DNA of 32,693 nt, taken from NCBI GenBank assembly GCA_030154105.1, contig JASKKP010000025.1, positions 1 to 32,693 on the forward strand, given 5' to 3'. This stretch comes from Bacillota bacterium (GTDB lineage: Bacteria > Bacillota > DTU030 > DUMP01). Made by a program: the position numbers and the translations under genes. The notes beneath the pieces are model-generated. The model was not told the DNA's origin and did not search any database. It saw only the letters and a list, made by a program, of their open reading frames with translations. Below are positions 1 through 8,460 of this stretch, piece by piece; within the stretch, counting starts at the first letter, position 1; the number at the start of each line of letters is the position of its first letter.

Positions 1-77
1 AAAAGGCCGTGTTTCCTGGATTTGCACCGGTGTCGATCGCCCGGTTTTTCTGCACTATCGACGATAGACGACAAAAG
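1..77 (-). other. Possible CRISPR array leader after cas6
   Basis: Non-coding stretch between the cas6 stop and the window edge. Read on the minus strand it carries two related segments: TCGATAGTGCAGAAAAACC, then TCGACACCGGTGCAAATCC. There is also a small perfect hairpin, CTATCG-A-CGATAG (about 55-67). AT-rich leaders with repeated motifs commonly lie between the last cas gene and the array, so an array may start just beyond base 1. No full repeat unit is visible inside the window, so this is only a guess from position and internal repetition. Confidence 0.3.
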
Positions 78-821
78 CTAGATCGGCTCGAGCATTCCAA
101 AACCCTGGCTGTTCTTAGCACCAATGCCACAATCAAGTGCAACTTGTAGCATGCGGGGATCCCCCTCCAAAGTATACTGTCCCAACCAGCCTTTGATCAC
201 GGTACCTTTAAAGTAGAGCACCTTTTGGTCATTGCTTCGTACTCGGACAGATTTAAGAGTAATACTTTCGCTAACCTCAGGAGGTAACCCAAGGAGCGTT
301 GCTTTCCTCCTGAGGTTTACTTGGACCTGCTGGGCAAATTCGTTTTCCGAGGGGTGGTAGTAATAAGTTTTTTTCCTCCCGTCGGGGGTGAAGAGCGTGG
401 AGTACACAGTCACAGGCGAGATGGCAACAAAGCGGGCACTCTTGTCCGGGAAATTGGCCGGTGCTTGCACTGACAAACCGTGGAACACCAGCTTCACGCC
501 GGCAATGTCAATCACAGGCGCGTGCAGAAGCCCTTCGGCCAGTGCCTCGATAAAGTTCTCATCCGGACTCGCGACCTTAATCGAAACAGGTGTTCGGAAA
601 ATAATGCAACCGTTCCTAACCTCATGTGCCCTGCCCAGCAGGCGTGAAAATACAAACAAGCGCATTTTGCGGCCGCCGTTGGAGTAACCCACATCATGTA
701 CCTGAGGTAGCGTTGGTCTAATAAGGCTGTAGATCAGGCCCTGCACCGCAGTGTTGTAATTCAGGGGCACGGCTATGCGCTCACGGTCATCCGCCGGCAC
801 GAACTCAATTTGCACCCGCAC
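78..821 (-). CDS. cas6: CRISPR pre-crRNA endoribonuclease Cas6
   Basis: A 247-residue protein that cuts the CRISPR precursor RNA within each repeat to make crRNAs. The C-terminus has the glycine-rich loop typical of Cas6 (GIGAKNSQGFGMLEP, about residues 232-246). The N-terminal half has a His42 followed by the FVFSRLLG strand, a usual place for the catalytic histidine in this family. It starts at GTG (821) behind an AAGGAG site, 12 bases after the cas2 stop, so it is the last gene of the leftward cas operon. In many I-B loci cas6 is instead the first gene, so the distal position is a variant order. Family assignment is firm; the catalytic residue is inferred. Confidence 0.93.
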   Translation of the reverse strand: MRVQIEFVPADDRERIAVPLNYNTAVQGLIYSLIRPTLPQVHDVGYSNGGRKMRLFVFSRLLGRAHEVRNGCIIFRTPVSIKVASPDENFIEALAEGLLHAPVIDIAGVKLVFHGLSVQAPANFPDKSARFVAISPVTVYSTLFTPDGRKKTYYYHPSENEFAQQVQVNLRRKATLLGLPPEVSESITLKSVRVRSNDQKVLYFKGTVIKGWLGQYTLEGDPRMLQVALDCGIGAKNSQGFGMLEPI

Positions 822-833
822 GAGTATCGCTCC

Positions 834-1097
834 TTAATAGACTCTTTTTTCCCCGCCTTTGACAATCCCCATGGACTCTCGCTCAGAGTACTTAGTACTT
901 CTAAATGTATAAAAGATTATCGAATCCTCCTCGTTGTTGATGACCCGCGCCAGCTCGGCCTTTAGCATTTGGAAGTAAGCGTCCGTGATCTCTCCTTCAA
1001 GTACGGAATTTTGAACCCAATACAGGTACTTGCGACTGATTTTGAGTACCTTGGCAACACGCTTCTGACTTACGTCATAAACTTCGATGACAAACAT
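834..1097 (-). CDS. cas2: CRISPR adaptation protein Cas2
   Basis: An 87-residue Cas2, the small dimeric partner that bridges two Cas1 dimers in the spacer-integration complex. The ferredoxin-like fold shows in the opening strand MFVIEVYDVSQKRV, with Asp8 in the family's conserved position, and in the following motif YLYWVQNSVLEGEI. I place the start at ATG 1097, one base after the cas1 TGA, because an AGGTGGTG stretch lies just before it and Cas2 proteins begin at this residue. An upstream in-frame start at 1124 would add nine unlikely residues inside cas1. Directly followed by cas6. Confidence 0.93.
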   Translation of the reverse strand: MFVIEVYDVSQKRVAKVLKISRKYLYWVQNSVLEGEITDAYFQMLKAELARVINNEEDSIIFYTFRSTKYSERESMGIVKGGEKRVY

Positions 1098-1098
1098 T

Positions 1099-2100
1099 TC
1101 ACCACCTGGCCACAAAGGGCTCATATTTCCGTTCGCCCATGAAGTGCTTCTCTAGTTTATACAACTCCATCCTTACTAGCCGGCGGTAAGTCACTTCCCG
1201 GCCCAAGTCCCGGTGTTTAATGGTAGTCATTATCTTTTGCTCAAACTCTTTAACAAACGTAGCTCGGCCTTTCTGAGTCAATACAACTCCGTTCAGCCGC
1301 TTCTCAAAGTCGCTTTTCTTGAGCATGCGCTTTCCCACTAGGGTAAAGATAACCCGATCTACAATAATTGGTTTAAAGATCTCCGCCACATCCAGTTGCA
1401 AGGAGAAGCGGCGGAAATTGGAGGCATGCAAAAAGCCGATACGAGGATCAAGATGGGTACGGTAAATCTCGCTCAATGTGGTAGTATACATAAGGGAATT
1501 GCCGAAGCTGATCAAAGCGTTGAGTTCATTGCCCGGTGGACGTTTACTTCTTTCGACAAAGGGGAACTCCGAATTCCCGATGATTGTATCGAAGCTACTG
1601 TAATAGGCGTCCCTGATATTTCCCTCTATGGCCATGAGCTGTTCTATGGTAGCCGCGGAATCTAAGGTTTCTCCTAACTTTTCAAGGTGCGTAATGGTGT
1701 CAACTACCTGCTTGCCACGCCGCTCGTAATACAAGAGAACCTGTCTGATGTTTTTGTACGCACCGATGACAAAGGAGCGAGCCAGCTCTAAACGCAGCGC
1801 TGGATCGATGTAGTGTTGGGCCTGTTTCACAATCATAAAACCGGAATTGAGATGCTGTCGGGGATAGTAGCTCCCAGCATAGTACCCGTAATGGTTGTAA
1901 AAATGCAAGATAACCTCTTTTTCAGTAAGGAATTCCAGCAACCGCTTATTAAGATCCAACTCGCCGAGAACGTGAATCTCACTGATATCTTCCACAGGGA
2001 TGAAGCGTTTCCCTTCTTTGGTGACAAGGCATAGCGTATTGGCTTCTCTCTTCAGCTGTCCATCCTTGAAAATGTAAATGGACTTCTTCATCCCCCTCAC
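1099..2100 (-). CDS. cas1: CRISPR integrase Cas1 (subtype I-B)
   Basis: A 333-residue spacer integrase. It has an N-terminal beta domain (about 1-90) and a helical catalytic domain with the expected metal ligands: Glu159 (in AIEGNIRDAYY), His225 (in GFLHASNFRR) and Asp237/Glu240 (in LDVAEIF). Length and spacing fit intact Cas1. The coordinates use GTG 2100, which has GGAG five bases upstream; ATG 2091 (MKKSIYIFKDG) is the other possible start and gives the more usual Cas1 N-terminus. The start is 9 bases from the cas4 stop, and the gene is followed immediately by cas2, which gives the usual adaptation module cas4-cas1-cas2. Confidence 0.96.
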   Translation of the reverse strand: MRGMKKSIYIFKDGQLKREANTLCLVTKEGKRFIPVEDISEIHVLGELDLNKRLLEFLTEKEVILHFYNHYGYYAGSYYPRQHLNSGFMIVKQAQHYIDPALRLELARSFVIGAYKNIRQVLLYYERRGKQVVDTITHLEKLGETLDSAATIEQLMAIEGNIRDAYYSSFDTIIGNSEFPFVERSKRPPGNELNALISFGNSLMYTTTLSEIYRTHLDPRIGFLHASNFRRFSLQLDVAEIFKPIIVDRVIFTLVGKRMLKKSDFEKRLNGVVLTQKGRATFVKEFEQKIMTTIKHRDLGREVTYRRLVRMELYKLEKHFMGERKYEPFVARW

Positions 2101-2109
2101 CCCTGCTCC

Positions 2110-2595
2110 CTACGCCCAGCAAAACTCTGCATAGGCACAACGGCGGCACCAGCGTACCCGTTTAGGCGGGTCCGGAACCGGCATAGAAACAACTCTTTTC
2201 ACGCCGGCAATCGCCATCTCTACTTCCTTGATACCCTCCTCATCCAGCTCAACGATTTCGTTGCGCTTTTCTTCCGGAAAATATAGCATCCCTTTCAGAT
2301 CTACCCCGTACTGTTTAAGGACATAGAGATAGTACTTAAGTTGCAACCGCGCGCTTTCTTCCGCCCGGGAAGATTTCTTGATTTCCCCAACCAAAGTATT
2401 GCCCCTCGCTCCGCGCACCAGGTCTATTTTGATGTTGCCGACGAGGATTTCATGTTTGTCGCGTCGATAGGCGTTTTCGTGGATAAAGCGGCCCAGAACG
2501 ACATTGTCGTCCTGCTCGTCGGGAGTAAGATGACGGGCCATCAACCAAACCTGTCGGTGGCACACCGTGTAATACCAGATTAAAGTGCCATTCAC
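2110..2595 (-). CDS. cas4: CRISPR nuclease Cas4
   Basis: A 161-residue RecB-like nuclease with an iron-sulfur cluster that trims pre-spacers and helps choose the PAM during adaptation. The four cluster cysteines are visible: Cys12 (YTVCHRQ) and Cys150, Cys153 and Cys159 near the C-terminus (WCRRCAYAEFCWA). The nuclease core has His39 (GRFIHEN), Asp58 (IDLV) and the Glu71-x-Lys73 motif (GEIKKSS). I chose GTG 2595, 15 bases past the cas3 stop with a GAGGG site upstream. The same frame stays open to 2781, but that would overlap the end of cas3 and add residues unlike Cas4. Confidence 0.92.
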   Translation of the reverse strand: MNGTLIWYYTVCHRQVWLMARHLTPDEQDDNVVLGRFIHENAYRRDKHEILVGNIKIDLVRGARGNTLVGEIKKSSRAEESARLQLKYYLYVLKQYGVDLKGMLYFPEEKRNEIVELDEEGIKEVEMAIAGVKRVVSMPVPDPPKRVRWCRRCAYAEFCWA

Positions 2596-2612
2596 TGGTG
2601 CGCTGCCCTCGC

Positions 2613-4862
2613 TCAAGAATCTCCCTCCATCAATTCTGCCATTGCCAGCGGAACAAACCCAACATCTCGGCGGTAGATCCGTCCGATTCCCGTACCGCGC
2701 ACAACCCAACGGCCCGACCCCACTGGCTGGATGATATCCTGTTCGTCCCCAATAATCATTGAAGCGGTTTGGTGAAACCATTCCTCTAGAAGTTTGGCCG
2801 GCACCGGAACCGATTGTATGGACAATTTCCGAAAAATCTGCCGCTTAACCTGCAGGGCCGCTATTTTGTCCCCCGTTTTTTCAACCGGCACCTCCAGTTG
2901 AGCCAAGGCAGAAGGCACTGTGCCGTCGTAATCAACAATCAGCATCAATTCATCAGGCTGAGTTTCCTTAAAGATATGTTCGTACTCACCCCATTTGCCG
3001 GTGATAATATTAGACCAAAGGGGAGAATCACTTACTGCACTGCGTACATTCCGGTAATATTGGTGTATTATTTCTGCAGACGAACCTTCATCAAAATCAC
3101 GGTATAGCCGCAAAAGGAATTTGGTCTGATCGAGAAGTACTCCGTCATAAACGTCGTTCGCCAGACTCCGACCGCGTTCGTCCACAAGCTTCGCAACAAA
3201 TACATGGCCCATCCCTGGACGACAGTGGCGGTTACACCGGCCGGCAACTTGGATAATACTGTCGAGGGGACCTAAGTCGCGAAACACTAAGTCGAAATCC
3301 AAATCGACACCTGCTTCGATCACTTGGGTTGCCACAAGGCAGCGTACTTCTTTACGCTCCTTTTCCTTGAGCTCCCGCAGAATACGACTCCTGTCAAGAG
3401 GCGTCACCCAACGTGAAAGAAAATATGGCCTCAAACCACGCTTTTTAAGTTCCAGCCACATCTCTAAGGCCGACCGGCGAGTGTTTAACACAATCAGGCT
3501 GTCCTTTTCTTTAATGCCCTGCGTTACCAGAAACTCGGCCGCTTCAGAAACGCTCATTGGCCGTTCCAACCAATGGAGCTCGTGACGCACTTTAGGAAAA
3601 ACTACAGGTTCTGGAGCCAGTTCGGGACCATGTACAATTTCCGGCTGGGTAGCGGTCATAAGGATAAACGTTGTCCTAAGCTTAGAGGAAATTAACTCAA
3701 GGGTCTTGCCGAACCCGTCCCAGCAGCGGGCAGGGATGGCCTGCGGTTCGTCGAGAACTACAACTGCCCTACTTAAGCGATGAAAGGACATGGCGTCGTT
3801 CGCCCGCGGAGAATAAAGAACTTCCCAGAACTTGGCCAGGGTCGTGACTACGACCGGTTCGTACCAGTAACGGAAGAACTCTATAAAGCGTTCTTTGAGC
3901 GAAAGGTCCTCGCCTTCCTCACCCCTGTAGGCCAAATGGTGATCCTCGCGCACATTGCCGAGGAGGCTTTCGGCCACGGCCGCATTTTGCTCCACCAAGC
4001 TTACAAAGGGCAAAACATAAATGATACCCGTAGCGTTCAGCCGCTGAGCAGCCTCCATAGCAACCTGCAAACCGATTAAGGTTTTCCCGGTGCCGGTAGG
4101 CAGTGTCAAGGTGTACAACCCCGGAGCGTTTATGATTTGCCGGGCACGGACTACCACCCTTTCCCGCACATCGTCGCGCCACCTGGCGAGTGTACCCTGG
4201 GGAAGAGCCGCCAAGAATCTTTCCAGTCGTGATTTGTCCACCTGAGGCCGAACGTACTTTAGATCACCGCCTACGGCCGCCTCGTACCGGTCAGCAGTTA
4301 CGAGGAGTGAATAAATCAGCCGTAACCTAAGCCAATCTTCTGCCAAGCTTGGAACATCAAAGCCATAACTGTCAACAACATCGACGAGAAGCTCATCCCA
4401 CCTATTTTGATCCGGGAAAAGCTCGATCCAAGAATCAAACTCGCGATCGGCAGCTTGTGCAAGACGTTTCGCTTCCGGCCACCACTTCAGTTCCCGTACC
4501 ACTTGCGAGCCTTCCTCATAATCCCATTCGCCCCAGAACTTGACAAATTCCGCTACGTTTTCAAGGTGCGAGTGGTGACGGCGAACCGCCTCCGCACAAA
4601 GCAAGTTCTTGGTCTCATTCAGAACAAGAACGGCCGACGGCTCGGCGTGGCCGAATTTCCCTCGACCGGTGCGCAATTTCTTTTGGAAAGCCGGGTGCGC
4701 TTTACCGGCATCATGGAGTAAGATGGCCTTTTTCTCGTAAGGTTTAAGAGCCAACCCGAAAGCTCCCGCAACCTTCTCGGCCAGTTCGTGGGTGGCCAAG
4801 AGATGTTCTTCCAAAGGTTTTCCCGGGTGGCTTTCGATGCGCTCAAAGTCACCATGGTTCAA
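2613..4862 (-). CDS. cas3: CRISPR helicase-nuclease Cas3 (HD domain fused)
   Basis: A 749-residue interference effector that is recruited by Cascade and then unwinds and degrades the target DNA. The N-terminal HD nuclease domain has His20/His25, the HD pair His50-Asp51 (LLHDAGKAH) and RRHHSH around 94-99. The SF2 helicase core follows: Walker A PTGTGKT (255-261), motif II DEPQ (371-374), motif III TATQ (403-406), motif V ATQVIEAGVD (511-520) and motif VI QVAGRCNR (538-545). All motifs look intact. It begins with TTG at 4862 behind AGAGGGTGA and overlaps the end of cas5 by 14 bases, which suggests translational coupling. No in-frame ATG offers a better start. Confidence 0.96.
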   Translation of the reverse strand: MNHGDFERIESHPGKPLEEHLLATHELAEKVAGAFGLALKPYEKKAILLHDAGKAHPAFQKKLRTGRGKFGHAEPSAVLVLNETKNLLCAEAVRRHHSHLENVAEFVKFWGEWDYEEGSQVVRELKWWPEAKRLAQAADREFDSWIELFPDQNRWDELLVDVVDSYGFDVPSLAEDWLRLRLIYSLLVTADRYEAAVGGDLKYVRPQVDKSRLERFLAALPQGTLARWRDDVRERVVVRARQIINAPGLYTLTLPTGTGKTLIGLQVAMEAAQRLNATGIIYVLPFVSLVEQNAAVAESLLGNVREDHHLAYRGEEGEDLSLKERFIEFFRYWYEPVVVTTLAKFWEVLYSPRANDAMSFHRLSRAVVVLDEPQAIPARCWDGFGKTLELISSKLRTTFILMTATQPEIVHGPELAPEPVVFPKVRHELHWLERPMSVSEAAEFLVTQGIKEKDSLIVLNTRRSALEMWLELKKRGLRPYFLSRWVTPLDRSRILRELKEKERKEVRCLVATQVIEAGVDLDFDLVFRDLGPLDSIIQVAGRCNRHCRPGMGHVFVAKLVDERGRSLANDVYDGVLLDQTKFLLRLYRDFDEGSSAEIIHQYYRNVRSAVSDSPLWSNIITGKWGEYEHIFKETQPDELMLIVDYDGTVPSALAQLEVPVEKTGDKIAALQVKRQIFRKLSIQSVPVPAKLLEEWFHQTASMIIGDEQDIIQPVGSGRWVVRGTGIGRIYRRDVGFVPLAMAELMEGDS

Positions 4863-5604
4863 ACCAGCTCACCCTCTCGGCCCCTACCTGGGATACTTGT
4901 AGCTTCCCTTTCTCTTTAAGCCATAAACGGCCGGAAACCGTTCCTTCTTCCGATGAGATGCTTGGATAATCTGAATAAACAACGGCCACGGTGCTTTGCA
5001 GTTCCCTATTCTCGTTCATACGAAAAGGAACTACCTCGCGATGCAGGGGACCTGACTTTTTAACATCGGGTTTTACACCCTCGTAGAGTGGAATGATGGT
5101 ATCTACCCAGGTCGGAAGTTCTTCAATTTCCTTCTCTTCAAATTCGCCACGGTAAAGAATATCTGCTAATGCATAGGCAGTCCCCAGATATGGGGTGAAA
5201 ATAAACTCTCGCTTTTCCAGGCGTTGTTTCAAAGCCTCGTAAAGAGTACCGTCCTTTACATAGATGCGGTAACAGGGGTTCTTTAAAAGTTGATGCTTCG
5301 ACTGAATATGCTCGTCGAGGTTGGCGTTTGGGCTCTTGTACTTAAGCAGATTAATTGTGGTGGAAAACCACCTTATGGGATTCTTTATCGCCACAGCGAT
5401 TCTGGTGCCGGATAAAGCCTTCCAAAAGGCAGCATTCTTGCTATCTTCCGCAGCGTTATGGTCAACCCCAGTGATGGCCGCCAACAGCCCAGCGACGGCT
5501 GTTGGCGGCGGGAACGAATAGGAAACTTGGGAAGTGGTAGTATAAGATTTTCGAAACATAGCCAAATCCGCCAAGACATCGAAGACCAGAACCAAGTGGC
5601 TCAC
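4849..5604 (-). CDS. cas5: Cascade subunit Cas5 (I-B type)
   Basis: A 251-residue RAMP protein that caps the 5' handle of the crRNA in the type I-B Cascade complex. The N-terminal signature, with FRKSYTTTSQVSYSFPPPT (about residues 18-36) followed by AVAGLLAAI, is typical of the Cas5 family. It starts at GTG 5604 and shares four bases with the cas7 stop (GTGA overlap), and it overlaps cas3 at its other end. Both overlaps fit tight co-translation of the Cascade subunits. No missing parts were seen. Confidence 0.93.
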   Translation of the reverse strand: MSHLVLVFDVLADLAMFRKSYTTTSQVSYSFPPPTAVAGLLAAITGVDHNAAEDSKNAAFWKALSGTRIAVAIKNPIRWFSTTINLLKYKSPNANLDEHIQSKHQLLKNPCYRIYVKDGTLYEALKQRLEKREFIFTPYLGTAYALADILYRGEFEEKEIEELPTWVDTIIPLYEGVKPDVKKSGPLHREVVPFRMNENRELQSTVAVVYSDYPSISSEEGTVSGRLWLKEKGKLQVSQVGAERVSWFEPW

Positions 5605-6470
5605 CTCATTTCCACTTTAACAAACCCTAGACTCTCGAGATCCTCTCCGCCGAGGAGGTTTAGCTCGGGATCGTGGATTACACATACATTTCTTATGTTT
5701 TCTTGGTGTTTCTTCAACGCCGATACCAAGGGACGAACATCTATCAAAACCTCGTCTAAACCCCTCCCTTCGCGCGAGAGCAGAACTAATTTCTCGTCCA
5801 AGGACCCGATCTTGCCGTTAAATCCTTCTTTGTACTCGATTTCCAGGTAGAAGCGAGACTTATGTTCCGTCTTGCTACGGGTAATGAGGTTATCAGTTCC
5901 GACCCACAACCCTACGGCCAAATCTTTTAGGTCCTGATCGTCGGCACCGGTAATCTGGGCAGCGTATTGGTTGGCAATCCCATATACGGCCATCAAGGCA
6001 AAAGGCACTTTGTATTCGTTACGGAAGGAGCGCTGTTCGCTTTCCTCCTTGGCGGCAAAAGCCGCCGTTCCCTGAATGAATTCGAAGGTAGCCGCGTGCA
6101 GTGAGCGACCCCACTTAAACTGTACCGGCCCTACCCAAGAAAAGGACTCGTTTCCAAGTGCAAACGTCGCACCGAAAAGGCGGGTGTCGATGCAGGCCGC
6201 AAGAACATCCCGACCCTTGTCCTTCCCGGTTAATTTCTTCAGCTCTTCAAAACGGGTCTTGAGCGTTTTCGCCTGCCCGTCAATGAAGACAAGTTTTCCA
6301 TCCCGCACCCACTGATCCCGGACGGTACGCTTGATCCTCACATCAGAAGCCAAAGCCTGTTCGGTATCTTCATCGTATCGCGGATGGTTCTCGTTAAGGG
6401 GATCGCCGTTGGGGTTGGCGTCGTGGACCGTGTACAGAAACAAAATCTCTCTTCTTTCAGCAAAAGCCAT
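5601..6470 (-). CDS. cas7: Cascade backbone Cas7 (Csh2/Cst2-like, I-B)
   Basis: A 289-residue RAMP protein that forms the helical backbone along the crRNA. It opens with EILFLYTVHDANPNGDP (about 8-24), the characteristic I-B Cas7 N-terminus, followed by DVRIKRTVRDQ. I use ATG 6470, which lies nine bases after a strong AAGGAGG site and one base beyond the stop of the small-subunit ORF. Two upstream in-frame methionines, at 6479 and 6575, have either no room for a ribosome site or overlap the preceding gene. It ends in a four-base overlap with cas5. Confidence 0.94.
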   Translation of the reverse strand: MAFAERREILFLYTVHDANPNGDPLNENHPRYDEDTEQALASDVRIKRTVRDQWVRDGKLVFIDGQAKTLKTRFEELKKLTGKDKGRDVLAACIDTRLFGATFALGNESFSWVGPVQFKWGRSLHAATFEFIQGTAAFAAKEESEQRSFRNEYKVPFALMAVYGIANQYAAQITGADDQDLKDLAVGLWVGTDNLITRSKTEHKSRFYLEIEYKEGFNGKIGSLDEKLVLLSREGRGLDEVLIDVRPLVSALKKHQENIRNVCVIHDPELNLLGGEDLESLGFVKVEMR

Positions 6471-6471
6471 C

Positions 6472-6891
6472 CTACTCATCCTCCTTAACCTCTTGGTTAT
6501 CTTTCTTAAATATCTGCCAGAAATAGGTTCGGGCATTGACGAAACCGGCGGTGAAGGCGAAGTTGCCGTCCACACCCAGCGTGGAATCGCCTCCCACCAG
6601 CATCAAACGCTCGGCTTCCGCTGCTAGCGCGGAAAGAAGCTGCGGCGCCTTAATTTTGTCAGAGTAAGCACGCACTAATTGGGGAATTCTGGCCATTAGC
6701 CTCTTAAGGTTTCTTAAGTCTAAGCGCCCAAAGGGAATTTGCTTGAAGAGAGGAGCGTCTTTTATTTTATCTTCTGATTCCACTTGGCTCAAAGCCAGGT
6801 AGCCTAAGGCTACACCGGCTAAGAAAACCCCCTGGCCTTGCGGCGTTCTAAGGTACTCATCACGAAACTGCTCGAACAGGTCTAAATTCAT
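6472..6891 (-). CDS. Cas8b C-terminal domain / stand-alone small subunit (Cas11b-like)
   Basis: A 139-residue helical protein between cas8b and cas7. Its opening (MNLDLFEQFRDEYLRTP, then GVFLAGVALGYLA) reads like the C-terminal small-subunit domain that is normally part of full-length I-B Cas8b. ATG 6891 has a strong site just upstream (AAGGGGGGAG), so it can be translated on its own. It overlaps the cas8b end by 32 bases in another frame. Removing one G from the G6 run at 6899-6904 would join the two ORFs into one protein of about 627 residues. In I-B, I-C and I-D systems the small subunit Cas11 is known to be made by internal initiation within the large-subunit gene. This is therefore either a natural split or a frameshift, biological or from sequencing. 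Confidence 0.8.
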   Translation of the reverse strand: MNLDLFEQFRDEYLRTPQGQGVFLAGVALGYLALSQVESEDKIKDAPLFKQIPFGRLDLRNLKRLMARIPQLVRAYSDKIKAPQLLSALAAEAERLMLVGGDSTLGVDGNFAFTAGFVNARTYFWQIFKKDNQEVKEDE

Positions 6892-8326
6892 TCTTTCTCC
6901 CCCCTTGATTTACAGCAGTCATAAATTCCACCCACACTTGGGCGTAAAGCAGCGTGCTTGCCACATCACTCCAGTTGTTGCTTTCGTAGACAAGGCGGGT
7001 AGCACGCGATGTTACCATGTTTTTGAATGTGCGAATCGGAAGCGTTTCGCCCTTCAGCAACTTACCCAAAGTCTTAAGGGTAAAGTCACGGAAAACTAAT
7101 TTATCCGAATCGCTTTTTCCGGCCAAACGACTTAAAGTGGCATAAAGGCTTTTGAGCGCCCAATCCAAATTTAGTCCTTTGCGCACTGGTTCCCCCATGA
7201 CTGTCTTCATTACCCGTTCCCACGTACGCTCGAGAAAGGCCAGTCTTTCTGGTGGAACGTCCTCGACCATCAAGTGCACCAGTTCCTGGGCGTTGTTTTT
7301 TTCCCAAAAGAGGAAGTGATAAACCAAGCTACTTCCTTCCCGGGCCATGGCGGAGAAGTATCGGCGTTCGCTTCGTTCTCCCGGACTTGCCAGTTGCTCG
7401 TTTTGGGTTACGCGTTCCAATTGCTCCACCGCTCTTTTTACGGCAGCCACACCATCTGGACCGGCAGCCTCTGGAATAACCCAAAGGCGGAGCCCAGGAA
7501 CAACATCGTTATACGTAAGGGTCCGCTCCACCCTTTCCCTCCCCGCCGAGAGTTTACGCAGGCAGTCCTGGCACACGGTAAATACACGTTCTTTTTCGCC
7601 CTTATCCAATCCGGGTAAGAAACTCACTTTGTCGGCCGTGGCAAACTTGAATACCGAGCTCAGGCTAACCAAGCCTGAAGCGGGACGTTGACACACAGCA
7701 CAAGCTTTAAGCCTCGCCAAACCCCCCGCCAGCGACTGGCTCAACTTTTTCCTAAAGTAACTGACAAAAGCCGGAACCTCGCCGGGATAGAGAAATTGTT
7801 CGTCACGCAAAACTCCGAAAAGGATGATGTGTGACTGCTTCGGTTGAAGGCTCTCCAGGATTCTTTCCAACCAATTTTCCAGGTCCGTCATGATTCGGTC
7901 GGCCGATCCTGGAGATAAGGTTCCTTCGGCCTCGTAATCATCCAGCACCCGGTAGCGGAGCTTGTGAAAGTGACTATGCGTCTCCTCTCGCCAATTTGCG
8001 GACGGGCCTACCCAATCTTCCCGATTCTTGTCAAGGGTGCTTTTGGGCTTGCCTATTTTGAAGAGAGGAGTAAACCCCCAGGTGACGTTTGCTCCCACGC
8101 GGTCCCGGTAGAGATATTTTCGTTTCATTTCTGGCTCGAGTTTTAGGTCTGCCAAATCAACCCTGGCCACCCCCTTGACATCCAGCATTTCGGCCTCGGG
8201 ATCCTTTACCTCCAAGAATACGCGGACTGCTTTGCCTTCCTTTTCTGCCGGAAGTTTTAAGTAAGCATCCAATCCTTCATCGCCCTCGAGGGACCCGATG
8301 TCCCTGATCGCCTGGATAAACCCCAT
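6860..8326 (-). CDS. cas8b: Cascade large subunit Cas8b (TM1802/Csh1-like), C-terminal domain in the next ORF
   Basis: A 488-residue large subunit expected to recognise the PAM and contact Cas5 in Cascade. A zinc-finger-like pair is visible: Cys209/Cys212 (ACAVCQRP) and Cys252/Cys255 (TVCQDCLRK). ATG 8326 follows a very good AAGGAGG site and a sigma-A promoter at 8362-8390, so it is the first gene of the operon. The protein is shorter than usual Cas8b because the frame ends at 6860 shortly after a G6 run; the missing C-terminal part is encoded by the overlapping ORF at 6472-6891. The family call rests on gene order, the cysteine pairs and the C-terminal match, as Cas8 sequences diverge strongly. 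Confidence 0.85.
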   Translation of the reverse strand: MGFIQAIRDIGSLEGDEGLDAYLKLPAEKEGKAVRVFLEVKDPEAEMLDVKGVARVDLADLKLEPEMKRKYLYRDRVGANVTWGFTPLFKIGKPKSTLDKNREDWVGPSANWREETHSHFHKLRYRVLDDYEAEGTLSPGSADRIMTDLENWLERILESLQPKQSHIILFGVLRDEQFLYPGEVPAFVSYFRKKLSQSLAGGLARLKACAVCQRPASGLVSLSSVFKFATADKVSFLPGLDKGEKERVFTVCQDCLRKLSAGRERVERTLTYNDVVPGLRLWVIPEAAGPDGVAAVKRAVEQLERVTQNEQLASPGERSERRYFSAMAREGSSLVYHFLFWEKNNAQELVHLMVEDVPPERLAFLERTWERVMKTVMGEPVRKGLNLDWALKSLYATLSRLAGKSDSDKLVFRDFTLKTLGKLLKGETLPIRTFKNMVTSRATRLVYESNNWSDVASTLLYAQVWVEFMTAVNQGGRKNEFRPVRAVS

Positions 8327-8361
8327 TAAGCCACCTCCTTAATATGCCTATCGTTATTTCT

Positions 8362-8390
8362 GACATAGCACCCAAGCCCTCCCTTGTCAA
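8362..8390 (-). promoter_or_regulatory. Sigma-A promoter of the cas operon
   Basis: On the minus strand there is a perfect -35 TTGACA (8385-8390), a 17-base spacer and a -10 TATGTC (8362-8367). Transcription should begin near 8355, about 30 bases before the cas8b ATG. No other comparable promoter was seen inside the operon. Confidence 0.75.
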
Positions 8391-8447
8391 CAACTTCTAA
8401 AAATTTTTCCTCTTTTCGGTTGGGTATAAAAGCGCAGTTCGTTAGTG

Positions 8448-8453
8448 TATAAT
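8448..8453 (+). promoter_or_regulatory. -10 box of a rightward transcript
   Basis: A perfect TATAAT lies 7 bases before the first degenerate CRISPR-like repeat. At 17-base spacing the -35 position reads TATAAA, which is a poor match, so the promoter may be weak or need an activator. It points away from the cas promoter, giving divergent units about 100 bases apart. Confidence 0.5.
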
Positions 8454-8460
8454 ACTGACC

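Noticed and set aside
1-77. A CRISPR repeat inside the left edge
   Set aside because: Only short related segments are seen; there is no repeated unit of 28-37 bases with spacers.
2596-2781. N-terminal extension of Cas4
   Set aside because: It would lie inside the cas3 end, and its residues do not resemble Cas4. GTG 2595 gives the normal N-terminus.
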